Positions 22,166-31,884 of a DNA stretch of 64,000 bases are shown here, piece after piece. The notes below the pieces were generated by a model. It was not told the origin of the DNA and did not search any database. It saw only the letters and a list, made by a program, of their open reading frames with translations. A program made the position numbers and the translations under genes. Source of the DNA: Planktotalea sp. Its GTDB lineage: Bacteria > Pseudomonadota > Alphaproteobacteria > Rhodobacterales > Rhodobacteraceae. Where the stretch lies: positions 62,001 to 126,000 of the forward strand of contig NZ_JABBAL010000030.1 of NCBI RefSeq assembly GCF_018607995.1, in the 5' to 3' direction. How positions within the stretch are numbered: the first letter of the stretch is position 1; each line of letters starts with the position of its first letter.

Positions 22166-23509
22166 CTAGCTTTGCCCCTCCAACCACTCAGTCCAAGCAG
22201 CCTTCGCGCGATCTGTGTAGGCTTTGTAACGATCTGTGCGACCACGTCGTCCGCCTTTGAGGCCTTCTACGGGGCGAAACAGTCCGAAATTCACATTCAT
22301 CGGCTGGAACGTTTTTGCCTCTGCTCCGCCTGTTATATGATGCACCAAAGCGCCCGTTGCCGTATCTTGCGGCAGCTCAGAGAGCGGTGTTCCCTGGATT
22401 TCTGCGGCGGCAAGTCGACCTGCAAGGAGGCCCATCGAAGCACTTTCAACGTAGCCCTCAACACCTGTGATCTGACCCGCAAAGCGGATGTGCGGCTGCG
22501 ATTTCAGACGCATTTGATTGTCTAGCAAGGTCGGCGAGTTAAGGAATGTATTGCGGTGGATACCACCAAGACGTGCAAAAATCGCATTCTCAAGTCCGGG
22601 AATGGATTTAAAGACATCAGCTTGCGCGCCGTATTTCATCTTCGTTTGGAAGCCTACAATATTATAGAGCGTACCAAGCGCATTGTCGCGACGCAATTGC
22701 ACCACGGCATAGGCTTTCACGTCTGGTTGATGCGGGTTGGTAAGGCCAACAGGCTTCATTGGCCCAAACCGCAACGTTTCGCGACCACGTTCAGCCATGA
22801 CCTCAATCGGCAGGCAGCCATCGAAGTATTTCGCGGTTTCGCCTTCGTGAAACTCGGCCTTATCCGCTGTTAATAAAGCGTCAATGAACCCTTCGTATTG
22901 CTCTTTGTCCATTGGGCAGTTGAGGTAGGCAGTGCGCTCTTCCTCGGTTTCGCCTTTGTCGTAGCGCGATTGCATCCAAGCTTTGCTCATGTCGATGCTG
23001 TCGGCATAGATGATCGGGGCGATCGCATCAAAGAAGGCTAATGCGTCTTGGCCGGTCTCCGCGGCGATGGCTTCACCAAGATGGGACGAGGTCAAAGGAC
23101 CCGTCGCAATGATCCAATGACCATTTGAAGGAAGCTCTGTAATTTCCTCATAATCAACAGTTATTAATTCATGATTATTGATTTTTTCTGTCACACCAGC
23201 AGCGAAGGCTTCACGATCCACAGCCAAAGCACCGCCCGCAGGAAGACGATGTTCACCCGCCATTTCCATAATCAAACCGCCCGCCTGTCGCATTTCCCAA
23301 TGCAGCAAACCGACCGCGTTTTGTTCGTGATCGTCCGAGCGGAATGAATTGGAACAGACCATTTCAGCAAGGTCACTCGACTTATGCGCAAAGGTTTCCA
23401 CCTTCGGGCGCATCTCGTAAATGACGACGTTGATGCCCAAATTGGCCGCTTGCCATGCTGCTTCGGATCCAGCGAGCCCGCCGCCGATGATATGTAGAGT
23501 TTTATCCAT
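22166..23509 (-). CDS. trmFO: Methylenetetrahydrofolate-tRNA-(uracil-5-)-methyltransferase TrmFO
   Basis: Folate- and FAD-dependent enzyme making 5-methyluridine at position 54 of tRNA. About 447 residues with the FAD motif [16 protein letters not shown] at the N-terminus, and the conserved blocks [41 protein letters not shown] and [19 protein letters not shown]. The start is uncertain: 23509 gives the usual [11 protein letters not shown], while 23518 and 23530 are in-frame alternatives; none has a strong ribosome site. It is the first gene of trmFO-methyltransferase-gluQRS. Confidence 0.94.
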   Translation of the reverse strand: MDKTLHIIGGGLAGSEAAWQAANLGINVVIYEMRPKVETFAHKSSDLAEMVCSNSFRSDDHEQNAVGLLHWEMRQAGGLIMEMAGEHRLPAGGALAVDREAFAAGVTEKINNHELITVDYEEITELPSNGHWIIATGPLTSSHLGEAIAAETGQDALAFFDAIAPIIYADSIDMSKAWMQSRYDKGETEEERTAYLNCPMDKEQYEGFIDALLTADKAEFHEGETAKYFDGCLPIEVMAERGRETLRFGPMKPVGLTNPHQPDVKAYAVVQLRRDNALGTLYNIVGFQTKMKYGAQADVFKSIPGLENAIFARLGGIHRNTFLNSPTLLDNQMRLKSQPHIRFAGQITGVEGYVESASMGLLAGRLAAAEIQGTPLSELPQDTATGALVHHITGGAEAKTFQPMNVNFGLFRPVEGLKGGRRGRTDRYKAYTDRAKAAWTEWLEGQS

Positions 23510-23548
23510 GCCGCGCATGTAGGTCAGCACGCGGCAATTAGCAAACTT

Positions 23549-24869
23549 TTAACTCGGGTCTGAAATAGGATCGAGCGGCAGGTCAGAGGGCACGCGAACT
23601 GGAACACCTAAGCGGTCATGACGGCTAATTGGATCTTCAAGCGCACGCAGGAATCTCATGAAGTAATCAATTTCGATATCACACAGCTCGACAGGTTCGA
23701 TTTCAGCGGCCATCGCGATGCGCAGCACTTCTGCAAGATCATCCATCGGTTCCCAGTCTTTAGCGGATTCACCTAACTCGTGAAGCGCAGCTTGACGGCG
23801 GTCATAGATGCCTAGACCTTCAAACCGGTCGAGGTGGTGGCGCACCATCGCCTCTAGGTCTAATATGCGCCATTGTGACCGTATGGTGCACTTAGCGTCA
23901 CATTGCGCAGGCTTGGGGTACGGAAACGATATTTGTCGTCCTCAACGCCGGAAATCATGCCGCGACCCGCATCCGCATAGGCGTCGTCTTTGCCGGGGCT
24001 GAATTGCGGAAGGCCGATTGCGTGGAAACCATGATCGGTTTGGAACTTGCCAGAATGGCATGAGGCGCAGTTACCCTTGCCATAGCATATTGCCATTCCG
24101 GACATCTTATCGATGCTCAACGCGTCTTCTTTGCCATTGAGATATTGATCAAACGGGCTGTCAGTGGCGCGAAATTCATAGGTAATGAATTGCGACAGGG
24201 CATTGCCTATGTCAGTGATATGCAGCGGTTGGTCTTTGCCAATGATCCAGTCGAAGGCCACCCGGTATTCGTCAATCGCTTCAACTTTGTCTTTGATTTG
24301 TTGCCATGCGCCGTTCGGGCCATGAATGATTTCGGCACCTATGGCGTCAGCGATCGGGTTTTCGCCAGGGTGCCCCGCCATTTCATCGTGGCTGAGGATC
24401 AGGAGAATGTTTTGCGCAGCAAGAGCGGTTGGCACGGGCCGCTCCAAAGTGCGGCCCTCAGGCATAGCGATGCCGTACATCGCCTCTCGGTTTAACTGAA
24501 CGCGACCGTCATGGAACATCACGGAAAATTCGCGTGCACCTAAATTGAAAAGAGCAGGGGCATTGCGCGGGATGCGTGCTTTCGGAGCATTGCCATTCAC
24601 GACTTCGCGAAGACAACCTAAGCCTAGCCCCCCTTCACCAATCGACAAAGACATCGCATCACCGGTTCCCAAAGCAGGATGATGGCACGTTGCACAAGCT
24701 ATATCGTCATTGCCAGACAGCACCGGATCAAAAACAATTGACGCCAGAGTGTGACGATCTCCGTATTTAGCACAGGGAAGTCGGAAGGCATTAGGGGGTT
24801 TGGCAGATCGGATGCCGTTGCCATGCACGTACTACTCAACAAAAGGACGGACGTAAGAAAATAGCGCAT
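23549..24869 (-). pseudogene. Di-haem cytochrome c peroxidase (MauG/CcpA family), two frameshifts
   Basis: Coding similarity runs through three frames. A signal peptide (MRYFLTSVLLLSSTCMATA) and mature start lie at 24740-24869. The body with both haem motifs (CATCHH and CASCH) and DGRVQLNREAMYG lies at 23862-24735. The end is SAPYGHNGAY in one frame continued by LDLEAMVRHHLDRF in another (23549-23860). Both shifts fit one missing T on the coding strand: in a run at 24730-24734 and in TATTTA at about 23861. The periplasmic enzyme would have reduced hydrogen peroxide. Because both lesions are single-base losses in T runs, read error is possible, but two in one gene argues for decay. Confidence 0.85.
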
Positions 24870-25156
24870 TTGAAAAATCCCTGAAACTCGAAGCATCTCG
24901 CGCGGTAAATATCACGCGTCTGTGATCAGGGTGTGTATAACTGTTGGCCCAGGCAAATGATGAATTGGAAACACTGCGGTACAGCTTTGGAAACAGCGAT
25001 GTAAAAGGACACAATAAAATTTACAAATATTAGGGTTAATGCGGTCTCGACACGCGGAAGCCCATTTGCCTACGATAAAGGACGCCAACACAATCGTCTC
25101 CACATTGTAGCAAATCGCACTATGGAAGTGACCAATGCCCATCAATTGTTTCGCGC

Positions 25157-25945
25157 TTAGTCTTGCGTCCAATTTGGCGGTCGTTTGTCCAAAAACGCAG
25201 CAATTCCTTCTTCTGTATCGCGGTAGAGCATGTTTTCCACCATTACGTCGCCCGTAAAGTCATATGCCTCAGCCAGTGGCATTTCGATTTGCTCGTAGAA
25301 CGCTGATTTACCGATTTTCACTGCCGCCCCAAGCTTGGTCGCGATGGTTTCAGCCATATCTTGGGTTTCACTTGCCAGCGTATCAGCCGCAACTACACGG
25401 TTAATCAAACCTAAATATTCGGCACGATCCGCATCGATAAATTCGCCGGTTGTCAGCATTTCAAACGCCTGTTTTCGAGGGATATTGCGCGTTAATGCAA
25501 CCATTGGGGTTGAACAAAACAAACCGATATTCACGCCATTCACGCCAAAGCGCGTGCCCTGCGCCGCAACGGCAAGATCGCAGCTTGCCACCATCTGACA
25601 CCCCGCGGCAGTCGCGATGCCATGCACTTGTGCGATAACAGGTTGGGGCAGGGCGCGGATGCTTTGCATCATGGCGGCGCATCGATCAAAGAGATCTTTG
25701 AAATACGCCTTGCCGCTATCCGCATTTTGACGCCCAGACGTCATTTGCTTCAAATCGTGTCCTGCACAAAAGGCTTTGCCCGCGCCAGATAAGATGATCG
25801 CGCGCACAGAGTTGGTTTCGCGCAACTCATGAAACTGCGATTGAAGCGCTGCGATCATTTCATCAGAGAGCGCGTTCAGCCGCTCAGGTGCATTCATATG
25901 AAGATGCGCAACCGCACCTGTGCCGCGACGTTCTAGAATTGCCAT
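25157..25945 (-). CDS. Enoyl-CoA hydratase/isomerase (crotonase) family protein, catalytic glutamates absent
   Basis: 262-residue crotonase-fold protein. The oxyanion segments AFCAGHDLKQM and HGIATAAGCQMVASCDLAVA are present, so acyl-CoA binding is likely. The two glutamates that hydrate enoyl-CoA in classical enzymes are missing: the first position reads Gln117 (GCQM instead of GCEL), and the second block reads FGVNGVNIGLFCS instead of PEIxLG. The sequence VNIGLFCSTPMVALTR resembles the ECHDC3 group, whose reaction is unclear. The start at 25945 has GGAGAG just upstream; 25957 is an alternative. Divergent from the thioesterase gene. Confidence 0.85.
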   Translation of the reverse strand: MAILERRGTGAVAHLHMNAPERLNALSDEMIAALQSQFHELRETNSVRAIILSGAGKAFCAGHDLKQMTSGRQNADSGKAYFKDLFDRCAAMMQSIRALPQPVIAQVHGIATAAGCQMVASCDLAVAAQGTRFGVNGVNIGLFCSTPMVALTRNIPRKQAFEMLTTGEFIDADRAEYLGLINRVVAADTLASETQDMAETIATKLGAAVKIGKSAFYEQIEMPLAEAYDFTGDVMVENMLYRDTEEGIAAFLDKRPPNWTQD

Positions 25946-26004
25946 CTTGCTCTCCATCCTGTTGTTGCTGAAACTGTAGAAGCTAGAAGCGCTGGAGAAA
26001 AGCC

Positions 26005-26424
26005 ATGGACCTCAAATTGGATGCATATGGATTAAACGCATTGATGCGTGCAGAGTTTTCGCAAGTGGCGGGTGATTTCGTCGTGGAAGACGTCAAACCG
26101 ATGGAAGTAAGCGTGCGTATGCCTGTCGCGGAGAAACATTTGCGTCCCGGGGGTACAATCAGTGGTCCAACCATGTTCGCACTGGCAGATGTATCAATGT
26201 ACCTCGCAGTTTTGGCAATGCTCGGACCTGTAACGCTGGCAGTTACCACCAATTGTTCCATAGATTTCATGCGAAAGCCCGTAGCTGACGTTGATTTGAT
26301 CGCAAAAGCGCGTCTGCATAAGCTGGGGCGATCACTTGCTGTTGGAGATGTATTGATACAATCTGACGGCAAGGCCGAGCCTGTGGCAAGAGCCTCATTA
26401 ACCTACGCGATTCCGCCAAGATGA
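26005..26424 (+). CDS. PaaI-family thioesterase
   Basis: 139-residue single hot-dog domain acyl-CoA thioesterase-like protein. Motifs: GGTISGPTMFALADVSMYLAVLA on the long helix and TTNCSIDFMRKP on the strand that follows, both typical of PaaI/YbdB relatives. The substrate is unknown. ATG 26005 follows GGAGAAAAG. The stop overlaps the start of the exporter gene (ATGA). Confidence 0.85.
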   Translation: MDLKLDAYGLNALMRAEFSQVAGDFVVEDVKPMEVSVRMPVAEKHLRPGGTISGPTMFALADVSMYLAVLAMLGPVTLAVTTNCSIDFMRKPVADVDLIAKARLHKLGRSLAVGDVLIQSDGKAEPVARASLTYAIPPR

Positions 26425-27311
26425 GCACTAAAACCGCTCAGTTGAGCTTCAAAGCGATAGGGCTCTTGTTGCTGACCATTCTTTGCTTTGATGTCATGTC
26501 GATCTTGGTCCGCATCCTGAGCACAAGCTACAGCGCTCAAGAACTTTCAGCTTATCGCAACGTGTTTGGCATCATTCCATCACTTGCTTTGTTAATCTGG
26601 ACGGGAGAGCTGCGCTTTAAGGCAAGTTCATTCAAAATTGAGAACCCAAAACTCGCAATAGGACGCGGTGTTGTGGTGGCCGCGGCGCAACTTTTCTTCT
26701 ATTCGGCGCTTGCACAGCTAGAACTCGCGACAGTTGCCACATTGGGTCAAACAAACGCATTCTTTGTGGTCATTCTGTCGGTACTCTATTTGAGCGAAAA
26801 GGTGGGGATCTGGCGGATCGCGGCCTTGATCATCGGCTTCGCTGGGGTCATTTGGATCTTGCGACCTGGATCTGATGCATTCAGCTTGGTCGCGATCCTG
26901 CCGGTGGGGGCAGCAGCCTGCTATGCGTTTGCCATGGTGAGTGTGCGAAAGTTCGGATCTAACACATCTAACGCCCTTTTGTATCTATATTCCTCTATCG
27001 GTTCAATCATAGGAGCCATTATTCTTGCTGCTTTCACAGCTGAGTTTTCAGGGGTCCACAGCTGGACGGATGCGGGTCTAATCCTACTTATGTCGACGAT
27101 AGGCGGGATCGGCGTTTTACTAATGATGATCGCGTTCCGCATTGCCAGCCCGTCTGTCTTGGCTCCGTTCTGGTATTTCGGCATTTTGACTGCGGGCCTG
27201 TTTGGCTGGCTCCTGTTTGGAGAAGCGCCGCTAGATACGTTATTCCCCGGCGTCTTGTTGATTGTGGGCGCTGGTGTTTTGATCATCTGGCGCGAACGCA
27301 AGCGCGCATAA
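26421..27311 (+). CDS. DMT-superfamily transporter (EamA domain)
   Basis: 296-residue inner-membrane protein with ten predicted hydrophobic segments arranged as two EamA repeats; the basic tail WRERKRA is cytoplasmic. The substrate of this drug/metabolite exporter is unknown. Overlaps the thioesterase by four bases and is followed by the MocR-like gene; MocR regulators often sit beside EamA exporters they control, which suggests an old regulatory pair. Confidence 0.88.
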   Translation: MSTKTAQLSFKAIGLLLLTILCFDVMSILVRILSTSYSAQELSAYRNVFGIIPSLALLIWTGELRFKASSFKIENPKLAIGRGVVVAAAQLFFYSALAQLELATVATLGQTNAFFVVILSVLYLSEKVGIWRIAALIIGFAGVIWILRPGSDAFSLVAILPVGAAACYAFAMVSVRKFGSNTSNALLYLYSSIGSIIGAIILAAFTAEFSGVHSWTDAGLILLMSTIGGIGVLLMMIAFRIASPSVLAPFWYFGILTAGLFGWLLFGEAPLDTLFPGVLLIVGAGVLIIWRERKRA

Positions 27312-27419
27312 AAAGCGGCAGCCCATGACATACATTAAAGCCACCGAAGTAAGAGGTTCGTTAAACTTTGGAACAGTCCGAAGCGCGTTTTAGACGCGGC
27401 AGAGGAGCGGCCGGACGTT

Positions 27420-28508
27420 GTGCGCTTAACCTCGCCACAGTTGCCGGATGTTGGGCAAAGGGCTTTGATTCAACGCTTGATGGGGCAGGTGGCAGCCAAC
27501 CCGAGGTCGGGCGTGATGCATTACCCTAATCGCACAACATTTCAGCCCGCGCGCGAGGCGACGTTGCATTGGCTGCAAGGCACTCCGTTAGGGGCCATTG
27601 ATGAGCAAGACGTTGTTTTATCGTATGGTGGACAGAATGGGGTGAGCCTTGTGCTGCAATCCATTCTAAGCGGTCCAACACCAGTAGTTTTGGTGGAAGA
27701 ACTGTTTTATGCAGGATTTCGATGGGCGGCAGCCTTGTTGCGCGCAGAGGTCATCGCAATGCCCATGGATGCACGCGGCGTGATCCCCGAAGCGATTGCC
27801 GCCATTGCCAAATCCCACGATGTTCAGGCCATTTGTACGTCGCCGGAGGTCCATAATCCAACGGGTCTGTTTACACCCGTTGAGCGGCGCGAAGAGATAG
27901 TCGAGGTCGCCAGAGACAATGATATTCAGATCATCGAAGATGATTGCTACCGCATGGGAGCTTCACGCGCGCCGAGCTATCGTATGCTCGCGCCAGAGCG
28001 AGGCTGGTATGTCTACTCAATCTCGAAAACCTTAACGCCCGCCTTGCGCATTGGCTTTGTGGTCGCGCCAAAACCAAGTGTTTCTGCGTTGCGCCGCTCG
28101 GCAGAGCATGGATTCTTCGGCCTCGCGATCCCCTTGGCAGATCTAGCAGAACGTCTTTTGGTCGATCCGCAAGCCGCTGAATATGCTTCTAAGGTGAACG
28201 AGGTTTTCGGAAAATATGTGCAGACCTGTGTGAATACCTTGGGGTGTTATGACTTAACATGGAATGAGGATGTGCCATTTGTGTGGTTAAAGCTTCCCGA
28301 AGGGTGGCGAGCGTCGGCCTTTTGCCAAGCCGCCGAAAGCGAGAAGGTTCAAATTCGCCCCGCAGAAGATTTTGCAGGGCGCGAAGCACGCGCCCCTCAA
28401 GCAGTGCGCATCGCAATAAATGCCCAAATCGCGCATGATCATTTTGAAAGAGCGATGCTGCGTTTGAGGGATTTACTAGATTCTCCGCCAGAACGGATCG
28501 GTGTTTGA
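27420..28508 (+). CDS. MocR-like aminotransferase-fold protein lacking its GntR HTH domain
   Basis: 362-residue fold-type I PLP domain. The PLP lysine lies in SISKTLTPALRIGF, and CTSPEVHNPTGLFTP is the conserved active-site segment. The closest pattern I know is the roseobacter MocR/GntR fusion regulators, whose PLP domain starts the same way (VRLTSPQLPDVGQ) but follows a winged-helix of about 80-100 residues. Here the frame is closed by a stop at 27336-27338 and only 108 bases separate it from the exporter gene, so no HTH can be encoded. The start is GTG 27420; codons from 27339 are open but hold no ATG, GTG or TTG. It is either a relic or a stand-alone PLP protein. Confidence 0.75.
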   Translation: MRLTSPQLPDVGQRALIQRLMGQVAANPRSGVMHYPNRTTFQPAREATLHWLQGTPLGAIDEQDVVLSYGGQNGVSLVLQSILSGPTPVVLVEELFYAGFRWAAALLRAEVIAMPMDARGVIPEAIAAIAKSHDVQAICTSPEVHNPTGLFTPVERREEIVEVARDNDIQIIEDDCYRMGASRAPSYRMLAPERGWYVYSISKTLTPALRIGFVVAPKPSVSALRRSAEHGFFGLAIPLADLAERLLVDPQAAEYASKVNEVFGKYVQTCVNTLGCYDLTWNEDVPFVWLKLPEGWRASAFCQAAESEKVQIRPAEDFAGREARAPQAVRIAINAQIAHDHFERAMLRLRDLLDSPPERIGV

Positions 28509-28573
28509 TGGGGTATCATTATACCTAATTTTTAAGATGCTGTTTTTGTTTGATTATATCAGATTAAGGACGC

Positions 28574-28601
28574 TTGACGTGAAAATTCGAGTGCTTATAA
28601 C
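28574..28601 (+). promoter_or_regulatory. Sigma-70-type promoter of rplM-rpsI
   Basis: TTGACG (28574-28579) and TATAAC (28596-28601) separated by 16 bases, 65 bases before rplM. The -35 and -10 boxes each match the consensus closely. Confidence 0.75.
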
Positions 28602-28665
28602 GCCTCTATTCGACGCGGTCATTGCTGCGTCACGTGATTAGAAAAGACCTATAAGGTATATGTCG

Positions 28666-29127
28666 ATGAAAACTTACTCTGCAAAGCCAGCAGACATCGA
28701 AAAGAAATGGATCATTATCGACGCTGAAGGCGTTGTTTTGGGCCGTCTCGCTTCGATTGTTGCTATGCGCTTGCGTGGCAAGCATAAAGCCACCTTCACG
28801 CCGCACATGGATATGGGCGACAATGTCATCATCATCAACGCTGAAAAAGTGCAGATGACCGGCAAGAAGCGCACAGACAAGAAGTATTACTGGCACACGG
28901 GCCACCCGGGCGGCATCAAGTTCCGCACGGCAGGTCAATTGCTTGAGGGTGATTACCCAGAGCGCGTGATGACCAAAGCGGTTCAGCGCATGCTGCCAGG
29001 CGGTCCTTTGTCCCGCCAGCAAATGACGAACCTGCGTGTGTACGCTGGTGCAGAGCACCCGCATGAAGCACAAAACCCAGAAGTTGTGGATGTGAAGTCC
29101 ATGAACTCCAAGAACACACGGGTATAA
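28666..29127 (+). CDS. rplM: 50S ribosomal protein L13
   Basis: 153-residue large-subunit protein. The usual N-terminus [19 protein letters not shown] is obtained from ATG 28666, which lies nine bases after AAGG; ATG 28660 is six bases upstream and possible. Conserved segments include [14 protein letters not shown] and [12 protein letters not shown]. It forms the universal rplM-rpsI operon, with two bases between the genes. Confidence 0.97.
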   Translation: MKTYSAKPADIEKKWIIIDAEGVVLGRLASIVAMRLRGKHKATFTPHMDMGDNVIIINAEKVQMTGKKRTDKKYYWHTGHPGGIKFRTAGQLLEGDYPERVMTKAVQRMLPGGPLSRQQMTNLRVYAGAEHPHEAQNPEVVDVKSMNSKNTRV

Positions 29128-29129
29128 TC

Positions 29130-29621
29130 ATGGCTGATCAAGTAAATTCTCTCGAAGAGCTCGGCGCAGTTGCCGAAGGCGTTGAAACAGCGGTTGTAGA
29201 AGCTGCTACTTTGCGCGAATCCGTCCGTGATGAGCTAGGCCGTTCCTATGCGACCGGTAAGCGTAAAGACGCGGTTGCCCGCGTTTGGATCAAGCCAGGT
29301 TCCGGCAAAGTTGTCGTTAACGGTAAAGAAATGGCTGCATATTTCGCGCGTCCGGTTTTACAAATGATTCTGCGTCAGCCGTTCACAGTTGCGGGCGTTG
29401 AAGATCAGTTCGACGTCATGGCGACGGTTAAAGGTGGCGGTCTGTCCGGTCAAGCGGGCGCGGTAAAGCATGGTATCTCTAAAGCTTTGCAGCTTTATGA
29501 TCCCTCCTTGCGCGGTGCTTTGAAAGCAGCTGGCTTTATCACACGCGACAGTCGCGTTGTGGAACGTAAGAAGCCTGGTAAGCGTAAAGCGCGCCGTAGC
29601 TTCCAATTCTCTAAACGCTAA
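29130..29621 (+). CDS. rpsI: 30S ribosomal protein S9
   Basis: 163-residue small-subunit protein with the alphaproteobacterial N-terminal extension (about 35 residues, acidic) before the S9 core [20 protein letters not shown]. The basic C-terminal tail [18 protein letters not shown] reaches the ribosomal P site. Second gene of the rplM operon, followed by a terminator. Confidence 0.97.
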   Translation: MADQVNSLEELGAVAEGVETAVVEAATLRESVRDELGRSYATGKRKDAVARVWIKPGSGKVVVNGKEMAAYFARPVLQMILRQPFTVAGVEDQFDVMATVKGGGLSGQAGAVKHGISKALQLYDPSLRGALKAAGFITRDSRVVERKKPGKRKARRSFQFSKR

Positions 29622-29651
29622 GTTCGAACCTTCGAATTTACCATACAAAAC

Positions 29652-29683
29652 AAAGGGTTGCGTATTTCGCAGCCCTTTTTTTT
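29652..29683 (+). terminator. Intrinsic terminator of rplM-rpsI
   Basis: AAAGGGtTGCG / CGCAgCCCTTT, loop TATTT, followed by eight Ts. Confidence 0.92.
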
Positions 29684-29714
29684 ATTTGTAGCAGAATTGT
29701 AGTAGACGCTGTGT

Positions 29715-29857
29715 ATGTTGACGTTATGGTTTAATGAGCGCCTCCGGCGTGCAGTTTCTGACCTGACGTTGGATAAGTTGATCTTGAGGGAGGCCGCATC
29801 GGGAAACTTCTGAGCCACTCGAACAGACGTGCCTACATCAATCATGTGCGCGACCAA
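29715..29857 (+). mobile_element. Scar of an IS3-family insertion sequence (orfA end and orfB start)
   Basis: A 32-codon frame (29715-29813) ends in NERLRRAVSDLTLDKLIL and REAASGNF, the standard C-terminus of IS3-family OrfA. In the -1 frame, from about 29801, follows KLLSHSNRRAYINHVRDQ, the start of OrfB (compare LLSPSRRRACxxHVR). This is the overlap geometry used by IS3 elements for programmed frameshifting. The rest of both proteins and the inverted repeats are absent. The orfB frame stays open to about 30085 with unrecognised sequence. Confidence 0.7.
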
Positions 29858-29984
29858 GAGCGCACTATTAAAGCTTTTCCACCTGTTTCACCTGAGATTG
29901 AAAAGGCTGCTGATGGTTTCTCCCTTAAGCACCAAATTAGCCTCGCTTGTAAGGATGTGGATCGGAATAAGGATTACTGCGCAA

Positions 29985-30935
29985 TTACTGCAATCGCGCA
30001 CGCGCAGCGACCCGGGAGATTGCAGAGAAGACCTCAGGTTGCGACACGTGTTGTGGCATATGCCCTATACCTTTCAGCACCGTAAGATTGGCATGTTCTA
30101 TTTGATTGACCAACAGCTCGGAATGGATGGATAGACTGACAATCGTGTCCACGTCGCCGTGAAGCAGCTCTGTTGGCACCGATATTTCACCGTATCTCGG
30201 GATTAGCGTGTTGATATCGGGCAGCAAACGAACGCGTTGTCGCGCGTTCACAACCATCGTTTTGCGTCGCAATGTGATGCCAGGGCCGAAATGACGCGCG
30301 TAGCCTTCTGGTGCACCTTGAGGTTCGAAAACTCCCTCAAGGGCGTAGGCAACATAAGATTTTGGCACCCACGCTGTCAGGATCGGCACTAAAAGATGTG
30401 CTCCCCAAAAGGACGATGTTGCACGGTAGAGCGGGTCGATGGGCGTGCTCCAAATATTGGAAGGCGCGGCGAGCAAGATCAGTCCAGAGAGAGTATCGGG
30501 GTGATGCACGGCCCATGCGAGCGCGACCGCGCCGCCAAAGGATTGGCCCAACACGATAGGGTGATCTGCGCCGAGTTCTGCAGCTGCTGCCGAAAGCAGC
30601 GCTGCTTGTTCCTCAAGGCTCTCGCCGTGTTTGTGAAGTCGCGGCGTGTAACCAAAACCAGGCCGATCCAACACGATCACTCGATAGTCTCTCTCAAGCT
30701 GAGCGACCAGCGTATGAGTATAGTCGCGAGTAGAGCCTGACGCACCGTGGATCAGCACTAGATCCGGCCCCTCGCCACGCACAACTGCGTGGACCTTGTA
30801 ACCGTTTACCTCGATGATTTGGCCCTCAGGCGGGTAGGCCTTTTCCGCAGCAGCCTCACGGACGTTTGCGCGCCAAAGCGTTATCGCCGCAAATGCGATG
30901 AGGATAAAACCTGTAATGATCAGAGTCTTACCCAC
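29985..30935 (-). CDS. Membrane-anchored alpha/beta hydrolase
   Basis: About 316-residue alpha/beta hydrolase. An N-terminal hydrophobic helix (residues about 4-20) probably anchors it with the enzyme outside the cytoplasm. Nucleophile motif GQSFGG, oxyanion region [10 protein letters not shown], acid in HGDVDTIVS and catalytic His in GIGHMPQHV. The start is GTG 30935 or TTG 30938, both inside the end of metA (stop 30928-30930), so translation is coupled to metA. The 3' end abuts the IS scar. The substrate cannot be inferred. Confidence 0.85.
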   Translation of the reverse strand: MGKTLIITGFILIAFAAITLWRANVREAAAEKAYPPEGQIIEVNGYKVHAVVRGEGPDLVLIHGASGSTRDYTHTLVAQLERDYRVIVLDRPGFGYTPRLHKHGESLEEQAALLSAAAAELGADHPIVLGQSFGGAVALAWAVHHPDTLSGLILLAAPSNIWSTPIDPLYRATSSFWGAHLLVPILTAWVPKSYVAYALEGVFEPQGAPEGYARHFGPGITLRRKTMVVNARQRVRLLPDINTLIPRYGEISVPTELLHGDVDTIVSLSIHSELLVNQIEHANLTVLKGIGHMPQHVSQPEVFSAISRVAARARLQ

Positions 30936-31845
30936 CAATTTCCGTCACATCATAGGGGGTTGATTGATAGATTTCATTCACCCAGTTGCCGTACAGCAGA
31001 TGCGCGTGGCTGCGCCACTGGTTCTGCGGCGGTTGTGTTGGATCATTATTGGGGTAGTAATTCATCGGCACATGGATCGACACGCCCTCCACAACATCGC
31101 GGTCGTATTCTTGCTTAAGCGTGCCTGTATCATACTCGAAATGATTGAAAATATAAAGCGCACGGTGCTTTGGATCTTCTACCAAACACGGGCCTGCGTC
31201 ATCGCTCGACAACAGTGTGGTGAGGTCGGTGTTCCGATCAATCTCGGCTTGATGCATCTCTGTCCATCGGCTTACGGGGATTACGCAATCATCTGAAAAG
31301 CCACGCAAATAAGGTGACGCGGATGCCAAATTCGAATGGCGATAACAGCCAAACAGCTTGTGATCCAAAATATGTTTTTGAACGCCGTGGAAATGATTGA
31401 TCATCGCCATGCCGCCCCAACAAACGCCAAATGTGGAATGTACATGGGTCTGAGTCCATGCAAAAACCTCGCGTAGTTCTTCCCAATAGGTGACCTCGTC
31501 GAATTCCAAATGCTCGATCGGAGCACCAGTGATGATCAAGCCGTCGAACTTCTCATCCTTCACCTCGGAAAATGGTCGATAAAAGCTTGCCATATGTTCC
31601 GCCGCTGTATTGCGCGTTTTGTGTTCGCTCATACGGATAAGGGAGAGTTCGATTTGCAAAGGCGTCGCGCCAATGAGGCGGGCAAACTGGTTTTCCGTCT
31701 GGATCTTCTTAGGCATCAGGTTCAGCAAAGCAATCCGCAAAGGGCGGATGTCCTGACGCGCTGCTTCGTCCTCGGAGACAAGCATCACGCCTTCTCGCTG
31801 AAGCACGTCATAGGCAGGAAGGTCAGCAGGGAGTTTTATCGGCAT
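30928..31845 (-). CDS. metA: Homoserine O-acyltransferase MetA; residue 111 predicts acetyl-CoA use
   Basis: First committed step of methionine synthesis from homoserine. 305 residues with the glutamine-amidotransferase-like fold: acyl-enzyme Cys in [16 protein letters not shown], and catalytic His/Glu in FNHFEYD. Residue 111 is Glu ([10 protein letters not shown]). In this family Glu111 is reported to select acetyl-CoA and Gly111 succinyl-CoA, so the product is probably O-acetylhomoserine despite the usual 'succinyltransferase' label. Only 39 bases separate it from the upstream gene and no SAM riboswitch fits there. Confidence 0.95.
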   Translation of the reverse strand: MPIKLPADLPAYDVLQREGVMLVSEDEAARQDIRPLRIALLNLMPKKIQTENQFARLIGATPLQIELSLIRMSEHKTRNTAAEHMASFYRPFSEVKDEKFDGLIITGAPIEHLEFDEVTYWEELREVFAWTQTHVHSTFGVCWGGMAMINHFHGVQKHILDHKLFGCYRHSNLASASPYLRGFSDDCVIPVSRWTEMHQAEIDRNTDLTTLLSSDDAGPCLVEDPKHRALYIFNHFEYDTGTLKQEYDRDVVEGVSIHVPMNYYPNNDPTQPPQNQWRSHAHLLYGNWVNEIYQSTPYDVTEIGG

Positions 31846-31884
31846 CGCACCGGACTTTCTTTGATTTTAATGAGGTAGATAGGT

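Noticed and set aside
24912..25172. Minus-strand frame of 86 codons between the peroxidase relic and the crotonase gene
   Set aside because: No family resemblance, overlaps the crotonase end, and composition is unlike the neighbouring genes.
28509..28660. Possible tRNA between the MocR-like gene and rplM
   Set aside because: No cloverleaf or CCA-like end; the stretch contains the rplM promoter instead.
31846..31884. SAM riboswitch upstream of metA
   Set aside because: Only 39 bases separate metA from the next gene and no SAM-II pattern is visible.
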